A stretch of DNA of 64,000 nt from Siderastrea radians (GCA_964017195.1 OZ024889.1:60101858-60165857), one strand, 5' to 3'. Shown: positions 1 to 14,252, counted from the stretch's first letter. Notes: generated from the letters alone by a model not told the origin. Program-made: numbers and translations.

Positions 1-2244
1 ATGGTTTTTATGGCGACTCCAGATTCTGGATTCACTGCCATTAATTCTAAGATACACAGATAGGGACTCAATAAGGCCGCCGTACATGGAGTAGAAGAAC
101 GTCATCCGCTTTGCGCCTGTCATCCAAGGACTGAGTAGCCTCGCCTTCTCGTTATATTTTCGAGGGGATGACGTCTCGATGTAGATATATGAACCATTTC
201 CTGCGAAACGTTTCAATTCCGTTACTATTCAACATTCTCCAGGTGTAACATACAATTTTAAAGAAAACAGGCATGTTTATTATAAGAGCATGTGTATACT
301 AAGCGAGTGGTGATAACTACGAACGAATTATTTGGGTGCATTGCCAAAGAAATGCCCGATAAAATGTTTTCTCTAAAAAAATAATCAATTGCATACACTG
401 CCCTTGATTCAAAATAACAGTCCGTGACTATTTTTTGCAAATATGCACTTAGTTTATGCTCTACGTTTGGCCCGAGCTTTACAAAGTTCTTCCGCAAGAA
501 AAGTTGTCGAAAAAGACGTTGCAAAGGATGTGAAATAGCAAGTATAATGAATAAAATGTAGAGATGAGTAAAACGGAAATAATCTTCCGAGCATGATTAT
601 CAGATTTGCAGTTGGGAGGCTGGTAATAGACTAGGGGGTGCTGTTACACCTACAGCATGACAAACATTGGACATGCAACACCTTTCACATTTCCGGATAC
701 GTTTCACGGTAAACTAACATCGCGATTGCAATGTTTTAATGTTGTAATTCTCTCAGTACCTGAGCTATCACTCGTCGGTCCTGTGTTACTGCTAGGAGTA
801 CTTCCCTCCCGAACTATCCAATCAAAATGGTCCACATGTTTATCGTTTTGCCAGTTGCAGAGTGTTTTATTGTCAAAGTTGCAGTCTCCTAGCATAAAGA
901 TAAAAACAAATATGTAGAAAAATAATTGTAAGTATACAATCCTATTTTAGGAGATCTGTCATCTCGTCACTCACTCTTCGTTGGACCAATTCGCACGCAA
1001 AAAGCCATCAACGCAAAACACGTGCGCGTGTTGTGCGAATTGTCCAATGAGCCGGAGAGCGATGTCAGATAAGATAAGCATATTAATTTTGTAAGCAGAG
1101 GTCGGCGGACGGATATCGACACCTGATCTCATGTGAAGGAAGCTAGAAGTATTTCCTTTTTATGGCGAAAAACGTAAAAGATGGACGTGTTTTCGGAATA
1201 TAGTGTTGTTTATCTATCTGGATTTATTCTAGTTTGCGGAAATTGTGAGTGGAAATTGCGCATTTTAAGGAATATAGTTCATTCAATGAGACTGTGCAAC
1301 TTTGCATAGTTATAATACTGGTTCAGAGCAAAAATTAGAAAGACAATAATTCTCGCCGGAAGAACGCACCTTTGTCCCAAATAGCAAAAGAGTAAAGGCG
1401 TGGACACACAATGCATCATTACACGCAACATTGCGTCACGAAGTTACACGCAATGTTGCAGATGATGGACACACGGTGAAACAGTTACGCGTGATGTTGA
1501 AGAAGTAGGAGCCGATTCTACTTCTGCAACAGTTGCACCAACGTTGAGCGCAACAGTTTCAAGGGTGGACACACGGTGTAACTTTCAAGTTGCACGCAAT
1601 GTTGCACGCAATGTTGCCCCGTGGGACCGGGTCTTAAAAATATTAACAGCTAAATGGAGGCATTTGTAATTTGAGATAATTTGATTTTCAATCTTAAGGC
1701 CCGGACACCCGTGTGTCCGCGCCTTTATAAGCTTTAGCTACCACACGTGTGGTATCAGGTGACATTTAGCGAATTTAAAGAAAAAGGAAGGGAGAAGACA
1801 AAATTAATTTTAGCATAGCGATCACAAAATCTTTAAAGCTTGGTGCTTTGCTTTGTGAACATTGGTGCTTTAAAATTTTCCTTTAAAGTTATCACGAATT
1901 AACCGTTCAACATATTACCTTTACCAGTTGCAATTGAAAAGTTAAGAGTAAGAGATAGGCCGTCTTGGAAACCTTTCTTATACGTTTTAGAGAGAAAAGT
2001 GTTTGTAAAACCTAGGTTTTGCTGCTGAAATAAAATGAAATTTACGATTTTATGTATTTTGGACAATGAAGCTCGATTGCCAATTTAAATTGCAGGAAAA
2101 AATAAATTAGTATCACAATGTGTTGGCATGTGAAAGTGCCACAAGTAAGTTCTTACCTGTAAGGACTTGAGATGAACAAATCTTTATTACAAGCAGTTCA
2201 TACGTTAGAAAAAATAAGCACAGTCCTTTGTGTAACATCTTCAT
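1..2244 (-). CDS. MAM-domain protein, 5' part (partial gene)
   Basis: Three exons of a secreted or type-I membrane MAM protein read leftward off the window. Exon 1 (2157-2244) starts at an ATG, encodes a signal peptide with a hydrophobic [13 protein letters not shown] core, and ends in phase 1 at a strong GTAAGA donor. Exon 2 (760-888, phase 1/1, acceptor TGCTAG, donor GTACTG) is MAM exon 1, with the usual CNF..C.W start and a [10 protein letters not shown] stretch. Exon 3 (<1-200, phase 1 in) is MAM exon 2, with [29 protein letters not shown] and IWS. MAM domains act in extracellular adhesion and oligomerisation. An in-frame upstream Met (near 2328) is possible, but the 2244 Met gives the better signal peptide. 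The 3' part is outside the window, so the full architecture is unknown; it may be a paralogue of the receptor at 14253-51683. Confidence 0.8.
1394..1726. mobile_element. Small inverted-repeat element (MITE-like)
   Basis: The ends match as inverted repeats: AAAGGCGTGGACACAC at 1394 and its near-complement at 1711-1726. The interior contains repeated forward and inverted copies of an ACGCAATGTTGC-type motif. No coding capacity is seen. It lies between the signal-peptide exon and the first MAM exon of the left-edge gene, so it is intronic. Confidence 0.6.
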
Positions 2245-4709
2245 GTTTCCTTCAGTCTTGTATGATACAAAGCCTGAAAAGTTAATGTCAAGAAATAAAA
2301 TTATACACACGGCATTTCGGTTGACCATGGTCGGTTACTTAAGAAAAATGTCTTAAGCACTTTTTAGTCCAAACGGGTCTTTAATATTGCCCTGCTAAAA
2401 GAGGACGTATTCGTTGCTCTAAAAGAAGGCTATGCGTTTTAATTTCTAATGTTTTTTTGTCACGAGAAGAAATTGGTTGGCTATAATTGAAGAAAAAGAC
2501 TCCAAAAAGACCCAGCTGGTGACAAAAACTGTTTTCTCTACATTTGGATTTCGTTTGAGAGAAAAATTTAGACGAGGCAAAAGATGTTGACGAAATTTTT
2601 TGAAAAGAAGAACTAAATGAACTCGACGCAGACTCAACGCAAGGAAACAAAACGGAGGTGATATTACGGTAAATTTCAATTTTGATTAAACACTATGTTA
2701 AGTGTTACCGTTTATAGAGGATGTTCGCGATGATTTCTTAAATTTTACCAATAGTTGTAACATTGTTTTACACGCTTCTGCACTCCATTTGCCAATAAAC
2801 ATATCAATCAGCTGACCATTCGCAAAATAACTCTTGCGAAAGGGACAAGTATATTGAGCAGAAATTCGTCACACGGAGAATTAATAAAAATGCAAATAAG
2901 TCCAGTTAATTTTAAACCTCCAGTCGAATTCAGGCGAAAAGGGGACTTAAAAGAGGAATCTATTCAAATGTATATGGTGGTAAAAACTTAAATTAATTAT
3001 TCGTTTGGCTCCTTCACGGTGTCAGCCGTTACTAAAGACAGCAGTATATGACGCAGTTCTCTCTGTATTGCATCTCTCTGGCCCCAGTTTGTCTGTAGTT
3101 TAGTGAGCCTACATTTCTCATCATCGAAATACACTTTGCCTTAATAAAACAACCCTTCCACAAAATGATAGACAAGACATTCTGGTCGCCCTGCTCTCTG
3201 AGAAAACCTTTTAAAACTAATCCGGCTGTCCATCACACTCTTCTACTAAAGGTGACGTAACACAGGAGGATTCGCAACGACGGTTTTTAGCGCAACCCCC
3301 CCGGCAGTGTCCTTTTTAATGTATGTAACAAGGGACGATTTTTACCGCAGGTGTGCGACACGACGTGTCTTTTAAACGAAACGACTTGAACAAAAACTCG
3401 TGATTTGGCGATACAAGTTTTTGAAGCTGGGTCAAAAACTTGCGACGCAAGAATTGTGCGAATCATCCCGTGTAACATCAACTGTCTCACCCCTTCACTC
3501 CCAGAGTCAGTTATGGAAAAACTTGAGGTGGTTCTAGGATTTGAGATTTTTGGGATTTGTCTTGAATTTTGATTCTAGGCACTCTTGGGAGTAAAAGGGT
3601 TAATAGTGGACACTAATTTGAGCTGAAAATTCGCCCTCAGAAACACACTGAGACAGAACAAGGATATGATTTGGCTCGTACCGTATACCGTGATTAATGA
3701 ACAGAACAGTGGCAGGTGAATTGGATGTTAAAGCTCACTCGATGGCTTTCCAACTGAAGGAAGAGTCGCAAAACGACGTAAGAGAGCGAGAAACAACATA
3801 AAAACCCGAGACGAGAAGTTCTAAAAATTGATAAAACCAAAATGATGCAGGACGTGTGAGATACAAAGCTAGTAAATGAGCGCACAAGTTTCCTTGTACC
3901 TCAGTGGTTAGAACCTCCAACCGAAGTGTGGGAGGTCATGAGATCCTTAATTTGATCCTCGTCAGAAAATAGGACTACTAGTTTCACAAGGTATCCATGC
4001 TAATAAAAATAACTGACTACACTAACCTTATGTAGGAAAATATACTTTTTCTAACCTTTGGTGTTTTGCTTTGCTAGCTTGTCCTTTTTGAACAGTAAGG
4101 CAGCGTCTTTTAGTTTCTTTCTCGGTTGAATAGTTGAAAATGTCAAACTCGCCGTGTTCGGTACTGCAAATGTTGAATTCGGCTTTTAAATGTCAAGAGA
4201 TTTCCTTTTCGTTTTTGTGAATCATTTTGTCTTCCATGGGCTTGACGCTTTTACAATAAATACAAAGCACCGGGATACCACATTTGCATGAAAATTGAGG
4301 TGTATTCATGCCCAAAGTTACAATAGCTGGCGTTAGCCAGCCGGACTGCTTTTTCTGAACTGTTACAAACTTTCATTAATCACTGAACATTATTTTTAAT
4401 TGTTTTATTACACAAGGATAACTGTAATTTCTTATATATAAAGGTTACTATTAATTAACATTTCAGCCTTCCTAGCACTTATCAAACATTGTGCCCATAA
4501 CACTTAATAGGCTCTCCTAAAACAATAAGGCTAAAGTCATCCACATATTGTATGAGCGACAGTCAACTTGTCGACTTCCTTCGTTGATTATTCTTTCATA
4601 AAAAGAGCTCGGCCTCGTAGCCTAATTTTTATTTTATTTTTCTAAAATACTCGCCATTGGTTTTCTTTACCCAGAAGACTAATATTTGTAGTCAGGAACT
4701 GATTAAGAG
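2245..4709. other. No gene recognised
   Basis: Upstream flank of the left-edge MAM gene. I see only short spurious reading frames and AT-rich sequence. It should contain that gene's promoter and 5' UTR, but no site is distinct enough to call. Confidence 0.5.
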
Positions 4710-5631
4710 AAGGTACGTTTTTTCTTGGGGGGGGGAGGGGGAGGGCTGGGGAATTTTGGTGTTTTTTTCCCAAAAAAGTGTTGGCCCTCCCTTGCGTTTT
4801 AATTAAAAAATTCCTGACCCCCCACCTTTAGGTGACTGACAAAAGTGCGACCCTCCCCTTCCTACTACATGGTATGTTCCATGCTGTAGAAACCTCAGAA
4901 CAGTTTCGTTTGTGAACGCAAAGTGTTTGAATATGAATATACCCCGATATTGAATGTGTGCGCGCTGAAACAAGGAAAATGTGAACAATCAGTGTGGGAT
5001 ATTTACGTTTTTTAGCTGAAGTTTGAATATGGAAGTATTTGAGTATTATAAATTAATTAAGTTTTGAACATAAAATATCTAAGGGAAAATATACGCGCTT
5101 CTTTCTCTGACTAGACGGCATTGCTGTTGGTTATTCTAACAGAAAGGTTTATTTGTTTAGCATGCGAAATCTGCCTCTCAAAAACAAATATTTCCTACAT
5201 TTCCGACACTGGATCTACTAGTAACTCTTTAGAACTAAACGACTCAGGAGATCAGGCAGCGGATAACTAACAGCAAGAGGCTGAAGAAACGATACCTGAG
5301 TCAAGTACTTCTCGATACGGATGGAAAAGGACACGAGTCCTCCGAGAAAAACTATGTGCCATGGCATAATATACATGTAGAAATGTAACCTAGTGCCTAT
5401 AATAAAACACCAAATTAAATCAAAGTTGGTGAAAAGAAAAACTTAATCTGTAAGAAAAAAGGAAAGCAACATCACAAAAATTTTCAATAAAAAATTCTGG
5501 AAAAGATGTGTGACCCTCCCTTGAATAGCTCACATGAGGTATGGCCCTCCCCTTTTGGTGCACAATTTCACTGTTGACCCTCCCCTCTGAGGCCCCAGCC
5601 CTCCCCCCCCCCCCCAAGAAAAAACGTACCT
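4710..5631. mobile_element. Inverted-repeat element with G-rich termini
   Basis: Both ends carry the same ~40-bp sequence in opposite orientation: AGGTACGTTTTTTCTTGGGG followed by a G/A run and AGGGCTGGGG (4710-4752 versus the complement of 5592-5631). Diverged CCCTCCC-containing repeats continue inward. No convincing transposase frame is seen, so it is probably a non-autonomous DNA element. Confidence 0.6.
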
Positions 5632-8600
5632 TCCCTAACTCGATATTAGGTTTCAGGACCAGACAAGAGAATATCACAACCTTTAACACGAAAACGCCCA
5701 AAACGCCCATGATAGGATATTTTGTGCTGCTCTTTCACTTGATTAATTATTAATTTCTTGGCAAACCAAACCAAATTAATCCATGCCCTATAGCCCCAAT
5801 TTAAAAAAACAACCACATAGCCACATTCACCCATTTTTGTAATTGACATTAATTACCGCTCATAGCTGCAATGTAAAATGACTTATAAATTTGAATTTAA
5901 AATAGCTACTATAGAAATGTAAGTTGCCCTCGCACTTGAGCCACAGCGGGTGACCCACACAAACGACAATCATTTTTTTCGTGCTGAGTTGTTTCCCCAA
6001 ACGTTCTTTCCCTAACTGGTTCCTTGTTTGTGTGTACAGGAGGGATATTTTTGGCGTTTACCACGTTTGGGGCCCGATTACCAAAATGTTTGTGACATTT
6101 TTTTCAGAAATTAAAAAAAATCCCAAAAATGTTTTCAAAAAAGTTAAAAAAAAAAAACCGTTTTCAAACATTGTGTGTAATTTCCATCTAAACACGGTCA
6201 ATAAACTTGTGTTCAGTTTTCATAGCAAAACGAAGTCTTCTTGATTGCTGTAGGCCGGGTCTTAGTGTTTGTTATCTATATTAACGTCGATCCAAACTGA
6301 ATACACCGCCCTTAAATAAAGCGTTCATAAACGCTACCAAAACGTACTTGTGCGTACACCACGGCAGGACTGTGTCTGTGCTCAAAGCACGGTCAGAAAA
6401 TCAAAACGTATGAATGGTGTGTGCATCACTTTTGGAAGAAGAAAGAAACAAAGAGGGCGGACTTACCTACATCAAATTCCAGTGGGGTCAACTTAAACGT
6501 TTTACAATTGTTTGTTTTAGGCAACACGATTTGACCACAAACATTTATTCCAAGACCGGCCACGATTCATTTTTCGTCTTTCTACAATGACCCATAATGC
6601 TCCTGACACAATGCGTAATGAAGAGCGCGATAATGGTTTCGGTTTATTTTAATTGGTGGAGTCATTTTGTTTCATTAACTTCGCCAACTACATAAAATTT
6701 AAAATCACTTCACTAGAAATTGAAAAGTGCCTTCAATAGCCGTTGAAGAATTGTTGAATAATAAGAAATTTGTCACCAAAAAACTCGAACTCTTATATTT
6801 TTACCGTACATGCTTAAATTTGACGTTAATCCAGAGAATTTAACGAGAATCGTTAATGGGAATTATTGTGCAGTTGAAGAGACTGTCCTTCGAACATTGA
6901 AGCGTTTGTCATGCTAATTACTACAGAGACTGAAATGCTCGTTAATGTAGTTCTTTTATTGCCCAAAAATATCTTGCGTTCTTTTAATGAATGATAAATA
7001 CTCGATATAAAAGTTAAAATCAGTGACTTGTTTTGCCCTTTTTTATGGTTCGGAGTACCAATGTTTGACTTAAACCGAAACTGTTAAGATTGTTAAACTG
7101 TCGCTAAGTGAGAAGACAGTTGGGACTTTAGAAGTCGCGACTGCATGAAGAAAGCGTTTATGACGTCTTATGGCTCATATGAAAACAATCTCGTTTTGTC
7201 ATATAACGTTTAAAACGTGTTCGTCACACAGGACTCTTCCAGCTTCCTTAAAAAGGACATTAATTCCAATCTTTGGGGAGGATCATGACTCTTTGATGAG
7301 GAAATTTAATGACACTTTTCATGTAGTTATTTTTCAATTTTCCACATGGCATGGCTTTTAATTAACAGTAAGCATTGCATGTTAAATTCAAAATAGGGTG
7401 AAGGTGAATTGATTATTAATGCAATTCTTGAAATTTTTGCATGAGATCGCGCACGTCGATAAACTTTTGCCAGTGTTCGATGACTCATTCTTCGAAAGTA
7501 GATTTCATGAATCAGGCACACCCGCTTCGTAGATGGCTCTTCAACCCAAACAGGTGTCATCTATCTATATCTGATGAGCTTTGAGCTTTCTTGTAACTAC
7601 ATACTCCTTCATTTCTGTTGTTCATTTTCTCAATACCGCTTTTTATATGACTAACTCCGCAATTTTCATGTCACCGGTATTTGTTTGAATTGCATCTATT
7701 TTCCTTCCTGGGGGGCGCAACACGTCGAAGTAAAAGCATGAAATATCAAATATAGAAGATAAAATTAATTAAGCGTTTCGATTGGAATTGTACCGCAGGG
7801 TGCTAGGGTCTTTACTGTTGACAAAAGATGAATGAAAAATCCTTTTTCAAATACCATTTTCGAAAACCTCGAACCCTAGAAAAGGCAAAAAAAAAAAGTA
7901 TCGAACTGGCTGCTAACGAATGAATATTCGGTCCACTTCGGTGCAGTTTACTAAACTAGACCATGTACGTGTTGTTTTTAAGCAAACTGGCTAGCCACTG
8001 AGTGTTAGTTCAGGTTCACGTTTATAGAAATCATTTTTGTAGAGCAATACCGTAAGATCCGTTCACAAGTATCCGTTTCCAAAGAGATGTTCTATTCGTT
8101 AGGCCTTTCGTCCACACTTGACAGATGTATGTACAATTTTGTCAGTTCGATCATCTTCAGTTTATAGTTGTATGATTCAGCATCGCGTTTCTGCCGGGAG
8201 GTCGGGACTGAGCTATGGGAAATACAAACTAGAGCTCTGAACATTAAAACTTACCAAAAAAAAAAAAAGATTGATTTCAGGTGACCTACGAATAATTGAA
8301 CCAAGTTATATTGGTCAATATGAATGAACTTTTGATTGCTATGTCAATCCGGCACCAACTACTAATCAAGCGTTATTATTTTCACAAAACGTCAACCATT
8401 TTAGCCCTATCACACTGAAGACATATTAAGTATGAAAGGTTTTTTTTTTCTGTCATGGATAATAAGAATTTGAACAAGTGGTCTATATTAGACATGAAAG
8501 TGAGAAAAACTATCGGAATAACCGATTTTTTTTAACAGCCGATTTTATTGTTATGGGTTGTCAAGCATCAGTTTTTCTCGGGGTTCGACCACATAAGAGT

Positions 8601-8997
8601 TTTAAAAATAAAACGGAAGTACGTTGTTATACTAATTTCCTATTTTGCTCGTACTTAGATATTTTTGTTGAGCTGAGCCACGTTGCCATGGCAGTAGAGA
8701 ACTTAGGCAACAGACGTTTTCGGGGCAACGGCGACTGGACTAGCAGAGGTTAACTGAGATCAAGGTCGCCGTCGCTTCCCGACAAAAATCACCGAGTTCA
8801 TTCAGAAGGCGACGACTTCACTTTCGACAGAGTAAATTTTTTTTCGTATATTAAAAAACAATCGATACTTATCTGCTATAATGACAATGTACTCGCTAAT
8901 GTGTCAATGTGGTTATCTTAGTGGAATGATATTCGAGCTAATTTAGAAAAATTCAGCGGAATTCGTAAGCTTAACCAACCTTTACAAATACGACTAA
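5632..8997. other. No gene recognised
   Basis: AT-rich intergenic sequence with only short unsupported reading frames. I found no domain, splice-linked exon series or RNA gene here. Confidence 0.45.
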
Positions 8998-11423
8998 GGG
9001 GCTGTTTACATGGAAGGAGGAAGTTCTTAGCGCTAGGAAGATCCTAGAAGGCGGATCATCCTAGCGCCATATGTTTTCTATATTCAGTTTACATGCAAAA
9101 TGTTCTACTTGGCCCTAGCGCTAGGATCTTTCTAGCACTAGGATCTTCCTAGCTGAGAGATAAGAAGATCCTGGCGCTAGGAAGATCCTAGCACCATGTA
9201 AACTACCTTCGCTCGGAAGATCCTAGTACTTGGGAGAGAAAAACAAATATGGCTTGCGGCCAGGCGGTGTGCGTCACGAGATTTGACCAATCAGAACGCG
9301 TCAATTGTGTAGGCATTTTCGCTCTCGGAAAGAGCCGCTTCGAGAAGAGTATGAGGTGAAATTTTCGTTATTTTCGACGCTTGTCATTTTGTTCTTTGAC
9401 AATAGACCAACTTTGCAATCGCACTGTCAGACTCGCTACTAAACAAAGATAAGGTTTTTGGAATACCCTATCTTAGTTCTGGTCAGGTTATCGTTGAAGG
9501 TAAATGTTTTAGTCGCGTTTATGAGAAGTTCAAAGTGGGCGGCTAGTTGAAAGCCGCCATGTTGATTTCACTGTTAATGTCACAGTTCTTCTTGGACTCG
9601 AAGCTGCTTACTGTTAACGGTATTGGCCCATTATCTTGGCCAGTTAGTTAGTATAACTTTTCTTCTTTTGAAATTTTGGGGTCTACCCGGGTCTACCCCT
9701 AATAGTTTTCCCGTTACAAGCCGTTGAAAGTATCGTAGAATGAAGAGATCATGTAAACCAAGTAGCAGATCTCCCGGGAAACCGGCTGATAAAGTAGACC
9801 GAGATTAAAGCCGACACGAAGGGAATAACATCGAACTTCGAAAGACTCTGCTCAAATTTGAACCAGAAAAGGGGAAAAAGGTCAATTTCTATAATGCCTT
9901 GGGCATTTCAGCATTTTATTTCCCTTGTTTGTGTTTATGAGGTCCTTCTGTAAATTAAAGCAGGTTACTCGGGTGCTGTACAAAGTGAGCTTATTTTATA
10001 ATACGATTTTTTTTGAGTCGCCAGTGAAGCTGTTTCATTTGTTTTCTTAACACAAGACATAAACAATGATTTTATTTGTACATTCTGGTAATTAAATGGT
10101 GAGCAAAACAACTTGTACAAGCAAAAGTTGGTACTGTTTTGTCACTGTTTTGTGTGTAATCTTATTATTATTTTCTGACAGTCAGCTCTACAACAACTGT
10201 GCACGTCTCTGCACCAGTTGAATAGATTAGGTATGAACTTTATTTGAGCTATGTATGAACTTTATTCTTAAAAGAATTTCGAGGCTAATTTTGATTTCTA
10301 ATATCTTATCGGCTTAAGATACTATATTGCTTATGGGTATGTCCATACTTGGTGTCTGTGCGCCTGCACAGACTGGTACTTGGTTACTGGGTATCCAAAA
10401 TGTAATATTTTGTACAAATCTTAAAAACTGAGCTCTATTTTGCTCCATCAGATGCAATTTAAAAGTGTGAGCATAGGCAGGAGTTATTGGTATATAAGCA
10501 GACTGACAGAATGTGTTTGCTAAGTTGTAACCTTGGAATTAAAGAAAGACAAACACATGGAATTGGTGATCACTTTAGAGTCCAAGTACAAATCTTCATC
10601 TTGTAGTAAGGCACCCAAATTCATGCATGTGTACTTGAAAAAAAGGTGTGTTCATATAAGTGCGCAGTGAAAATAGTAATCAGTGCAAAAAGCAATAGGT
10701 ATCCTGTGTGCATGTCTCGTTTGGTTGTCTTGTACTACTCCGATCTTTGATTTAGGAGTTTGAGGGTTTTCTTTTTTTTTGCCATAGTGCTGTTACTGAG
10801 ATACACTGTGTGCACCAGTCTTTTTTAGAGAAGATGAAATATTTACTTGATATTCCTGGAAGCCTTATAACCCAAACTACAAAGTGAAACAGTTGGAATA
10901 AAGTTGATTGTATTGCAAGTAAATTTTAGCACTGTGCTTTAGCACAGTAAATGAACTACAGCCTCTTACTGACAAACAAGACAACAGTAAAGTAACTTAC
11001 TGACTCCTTAACGAATAAACGTTCATCTTTCCTATCTTACACCACGATGAACGGTAAACACATCTTTAATGACATTACTGACTCCTGTTGGCAATATAAC
11101 AAACACCAAAGCATATACGCAACCCGGGCTGGACACTCCCTGCACACCCTCAAGGGTTTGCATAACTGTCTTGAATTCTCCCAACCATTTTCATGTTTAT
11201 ACCAGGCTATGCAAACACAGAAAAAGGTTTTTCTATTATTTGCTTGAATACAATTTTTTACAGTAAAACCTGTGGACAGAATTATTTTCACATATTTTCT
11301 GTAAAAGGAAACACTTTTTAAGCAGACAAGAAGGTCAATGAACAACATCGGTATCAATTTTTTTTTATAATCAGTGACTGTAGGAATGTAGGTTAGTAAC
11401 TTGTTAAAATAGGAAGCAGAGGA

Positions 11424-11475
<52 letters not shown>

Positions 11476-12431
11476 AACTATGGCTCTGCCTTAGGATCAG
11501 CATCACTAGTCTTATATATAGGTTGAGAAAACTAATGTGCAGTGTTTGATATGAGAAAATAAAAAATGCTTGATGAAGTACAAGCCTTTTAGTAAAATCA
11601 AGGACAAGAGCATAAACGATATTATTAAAACAACAAAGCTTTTATTTTTGTGTAGCCGTGAGCTTACATCAACAAACAACAAACTTGGGGAATCCCTTTG
11701 GATGGCTGTTATCAGGAAAGACTTGAATTTCCAGGACAACTACCACAAAAAATATTTTGTCTAATACATTTTCAGTACTGTGTTAGGCTATTTCCTTGTG
11801 TTGCTTTCTTTGTCTGAAGGAAGATCTGATTTCCATGTTTGTAAAAAACCGTAATCACACGTCAGCCGGCTTTCTCACCTTGCTCGTTGTCCGCGCTCTC
11901 TAATCTTTCCCGGTTGCGTAAGTCCGTGAACGATACCAGCAAACTAAGTGTATCTCTTTTACCGCTGATCAAGTCAAAGTACCAAACAAATGCGAAACAC
12001 ATTCCGAGAAACCAACGTTCCACTCTTCGACTCTGAATCGAGAAAAACTTATTCACCTGGTCCATGTAACCAAAAAATTAACCAGTCAAAACAACCTGCA
12101 TTCGTGTCCTCAGTTATTCTTTTGGAAACGGAAAACAGAGTCATAATTCCCATTTTTAACCGCCATTGTAAGGTCTCTCGAGATGTTTACTCCATCGTGT
12201 CTCAAGTGAAATGGATATGAGTTATATTTTTACCCATGACCCTTTGTGGGCCGTGACGCACACCGCCTGGCTTGCGGCCAGGCATTCAGCTGCTAAAGAC
12301 CGACAGTTTTATTTGATTTTCAGCAACCACCCTGACCGATAATGTTTTGCATGTAAACCAAACGAAAATTCGTTTCGCCTTCTAAAATCTTCCTAGTGCT
12401 AGGATCTTCCTCCCTCCATGTAAACAGCCCC
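8998..12431. mobile_element. 3.4 kb TIR DNA element flanked by TAA
   Basis: The element begins GGGGCTGTTTACATGGA and ends with the inverted TCCATGTAAACAGCCCC. TAA flanks both sides (8995-8997, 12432-12434), consistent with a 3-bp target duplication. Subterminal sequence is also inverted: a GGCCAGGCGGTGTGCGTCACG block near 9258 returns reversed near 12255, so the terminal repeats extend for roughly 200-300 bp. The left end contains several CTAGGAAGATCCTAG-type palindromes. A TAA duplication fits the TWA target of PIF/Harbinger elements, but I recognise no transposase, so the family is unproven. Confidence 0.65.
11425..11473. repeat. (TA)n microsatellite
   Basis: About 24 uninterrupted TA units inside the 8998-12431 element. 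Confidence 0.95.
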
Positions 12432-14052
12432 TAACAATCCTTTACAAGTTGCGTTTTCGTGGTATAATCCGGCGAGCGAAAGGTGATGGTGGAATCAAAG
12501 TTAATGTTTCCAGTCTGAATTTTTTTGTTGGTGTTAAGGCCGGACCAAAAAAGAACGAGATTCGCCGAGAGTTTATAGGATGAGACAAGAACGAGAATTT
12601 TATCCAACTCTCGGTTACTATCGTTAGCAGGGGCCAAATGAAGACGAGAGTTGTCGGAGAGTTTGAGACGTGATTTCACCGCGTGACATTTTTGAACCTG
12701 GGAGCGAATGTCACGCAACGCCCGCAGCATTTTGCATGGAAACAAACATGGCGAGCTGCTAGGCGGCACGATAAATGCTTCGCGTAAACGTAAAGCTGCT
12801 GCGTGTGTTGTTAATGTGTTTGTTTAAGGAGGCAGAAAACACAAACTACTACCTACTGGTGTTGTCACGGTTTCGCAACTTTCATGTTTCCTGTTTTTTT
12901 TATGAAACGCTTAACTTTATTGCGCTAACGTCTATATTTTCCAGTGGAGTCATTTAAGTGTTATTTTAGTGGTATAAATTATTCTCTGTAATTTGGTGGC
13001 TTTCAGAGAAATCAAGACATCCAAGATGGCAGATTCAAGATGGTCGCCGTTTGAAGATCATGACAAAATGGCTACGTCATATGTCAAATTTTACTGGAAC
13101 GTGATGAGTCTCGATCGCGGACACAAAATCCGGCACTTGTGCGAAAACTCATCACCAACCAGCAGGCTTGTTCAGTGATGCGTGTCGTCCATCTGAATTT
13201 CTTATACAGTTGTCGCAATTTTGAAAGGTCCTTATCCCCGCTGTAAGAAAAGTAGATCTGTCAAATGCCTGCAATTCCGTCAGCAATTATATCAACGTTA
13301 GCACCAATTGCTGCAGATCGTTTCATCTAGTGGAATCGCCAGAACTTTTCAGCCCACGTTGTTCACTTGACATAATTAAATCAAATAGGCCTTCTTGTCG
13401 TGGTTTGCGAATAACACTTTTTTTGTTTTCAACAAAGTAGAAAATACGCTATGCAGGGTCGCAAAGAGGAGGCGGGAGGGGAGACTTTGGAGCCCTGGAG
13501 TTCCCTGGATTTTTGCCGTGGTACCCGGACAATAATGATAATAACAACTGTTTATTCACGATTTCAATCACGAAAAAGTGAAAAGAAGCTGTTCTCTACT
13601 TGTTTGGTTTGCTGATTTTGGCTAAATTGAGCCACGGAATGAAGAAGTGGAACTCTAGAGACCTGATTATTCCTTCTTGGAGTCATAGGGCCTTGAAAGC
13701 CAAGAGCCATGGAGTCCTAAACCGCTTAGGTACCCTGAAATCGACTGATATAATCAGTCCCTATGTATAGTTGGTGAAGACTTCAGTTAAGGACTGCATG
13801 CCCATTTAAACAAGTGGAAAATCATCCTACAACCCCAGACATAAATTCTTTAGACACTTTTAAGTTTAAAAACGCTTTGTAGGTCGCTACCCCTTCCCCC
13901 TTTCAATGCTGCAACAAAATCCACCGTTTCTAGCAGATAAAACCAAATTCTGTAGTTTTTTTCAACACTGCAAAGGGAGATAGGGGGAGAACACGGCAAG
14001 GTGTCTCAAGATTTTTGTCTGCGGTTGTAGCCAGGCAGATACTTCAGTAAAG
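12432..14052. other. No gene recognised; 3' flank of the receptor gene
   Basis: Intergenic sequence with short unsupported frames. It lies downstream of the minus-strand receptor gene and upstream of the left-edge MAM gene. Confidence 0.45.
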
Positions 14053-14058
14053 TTTATT
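14053..14058 (-). terminator. Candidate polyadenylation signal (AATAAA) of the receptor gene
   Basis: On the minus strand AATAAA lies about 195 bp past the receptor stop codon (14253-14255). It is the first canonical hexamer I noticed downstream. A hexamer alone is weak evidence. Confidence 0.4.
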
Positions 14059-14252
14059 CAAATTTACCCTGGTGGCTACTTTCAAACAAAATTAAGACGT
14101 TTACATATTTACACAACTAAACAGTTCCTTTACTGCAAAAATGTCAGCTGAGTTCTCTAAGAAAACAAACTAGATAACACAAAATGCGATTCGCGCTTGG
14201 AAAGAATACACATTTTTTTAACGACTGTGATCCTTTCTTTTATGGGTTTTCT

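Noticed and set aside
11862..12220. Frames near the right end of the 8998-12431 element as a transposase
   Set aside because: No DDE or other transposase motif could be seen, and overlapping frames occur on both strands.
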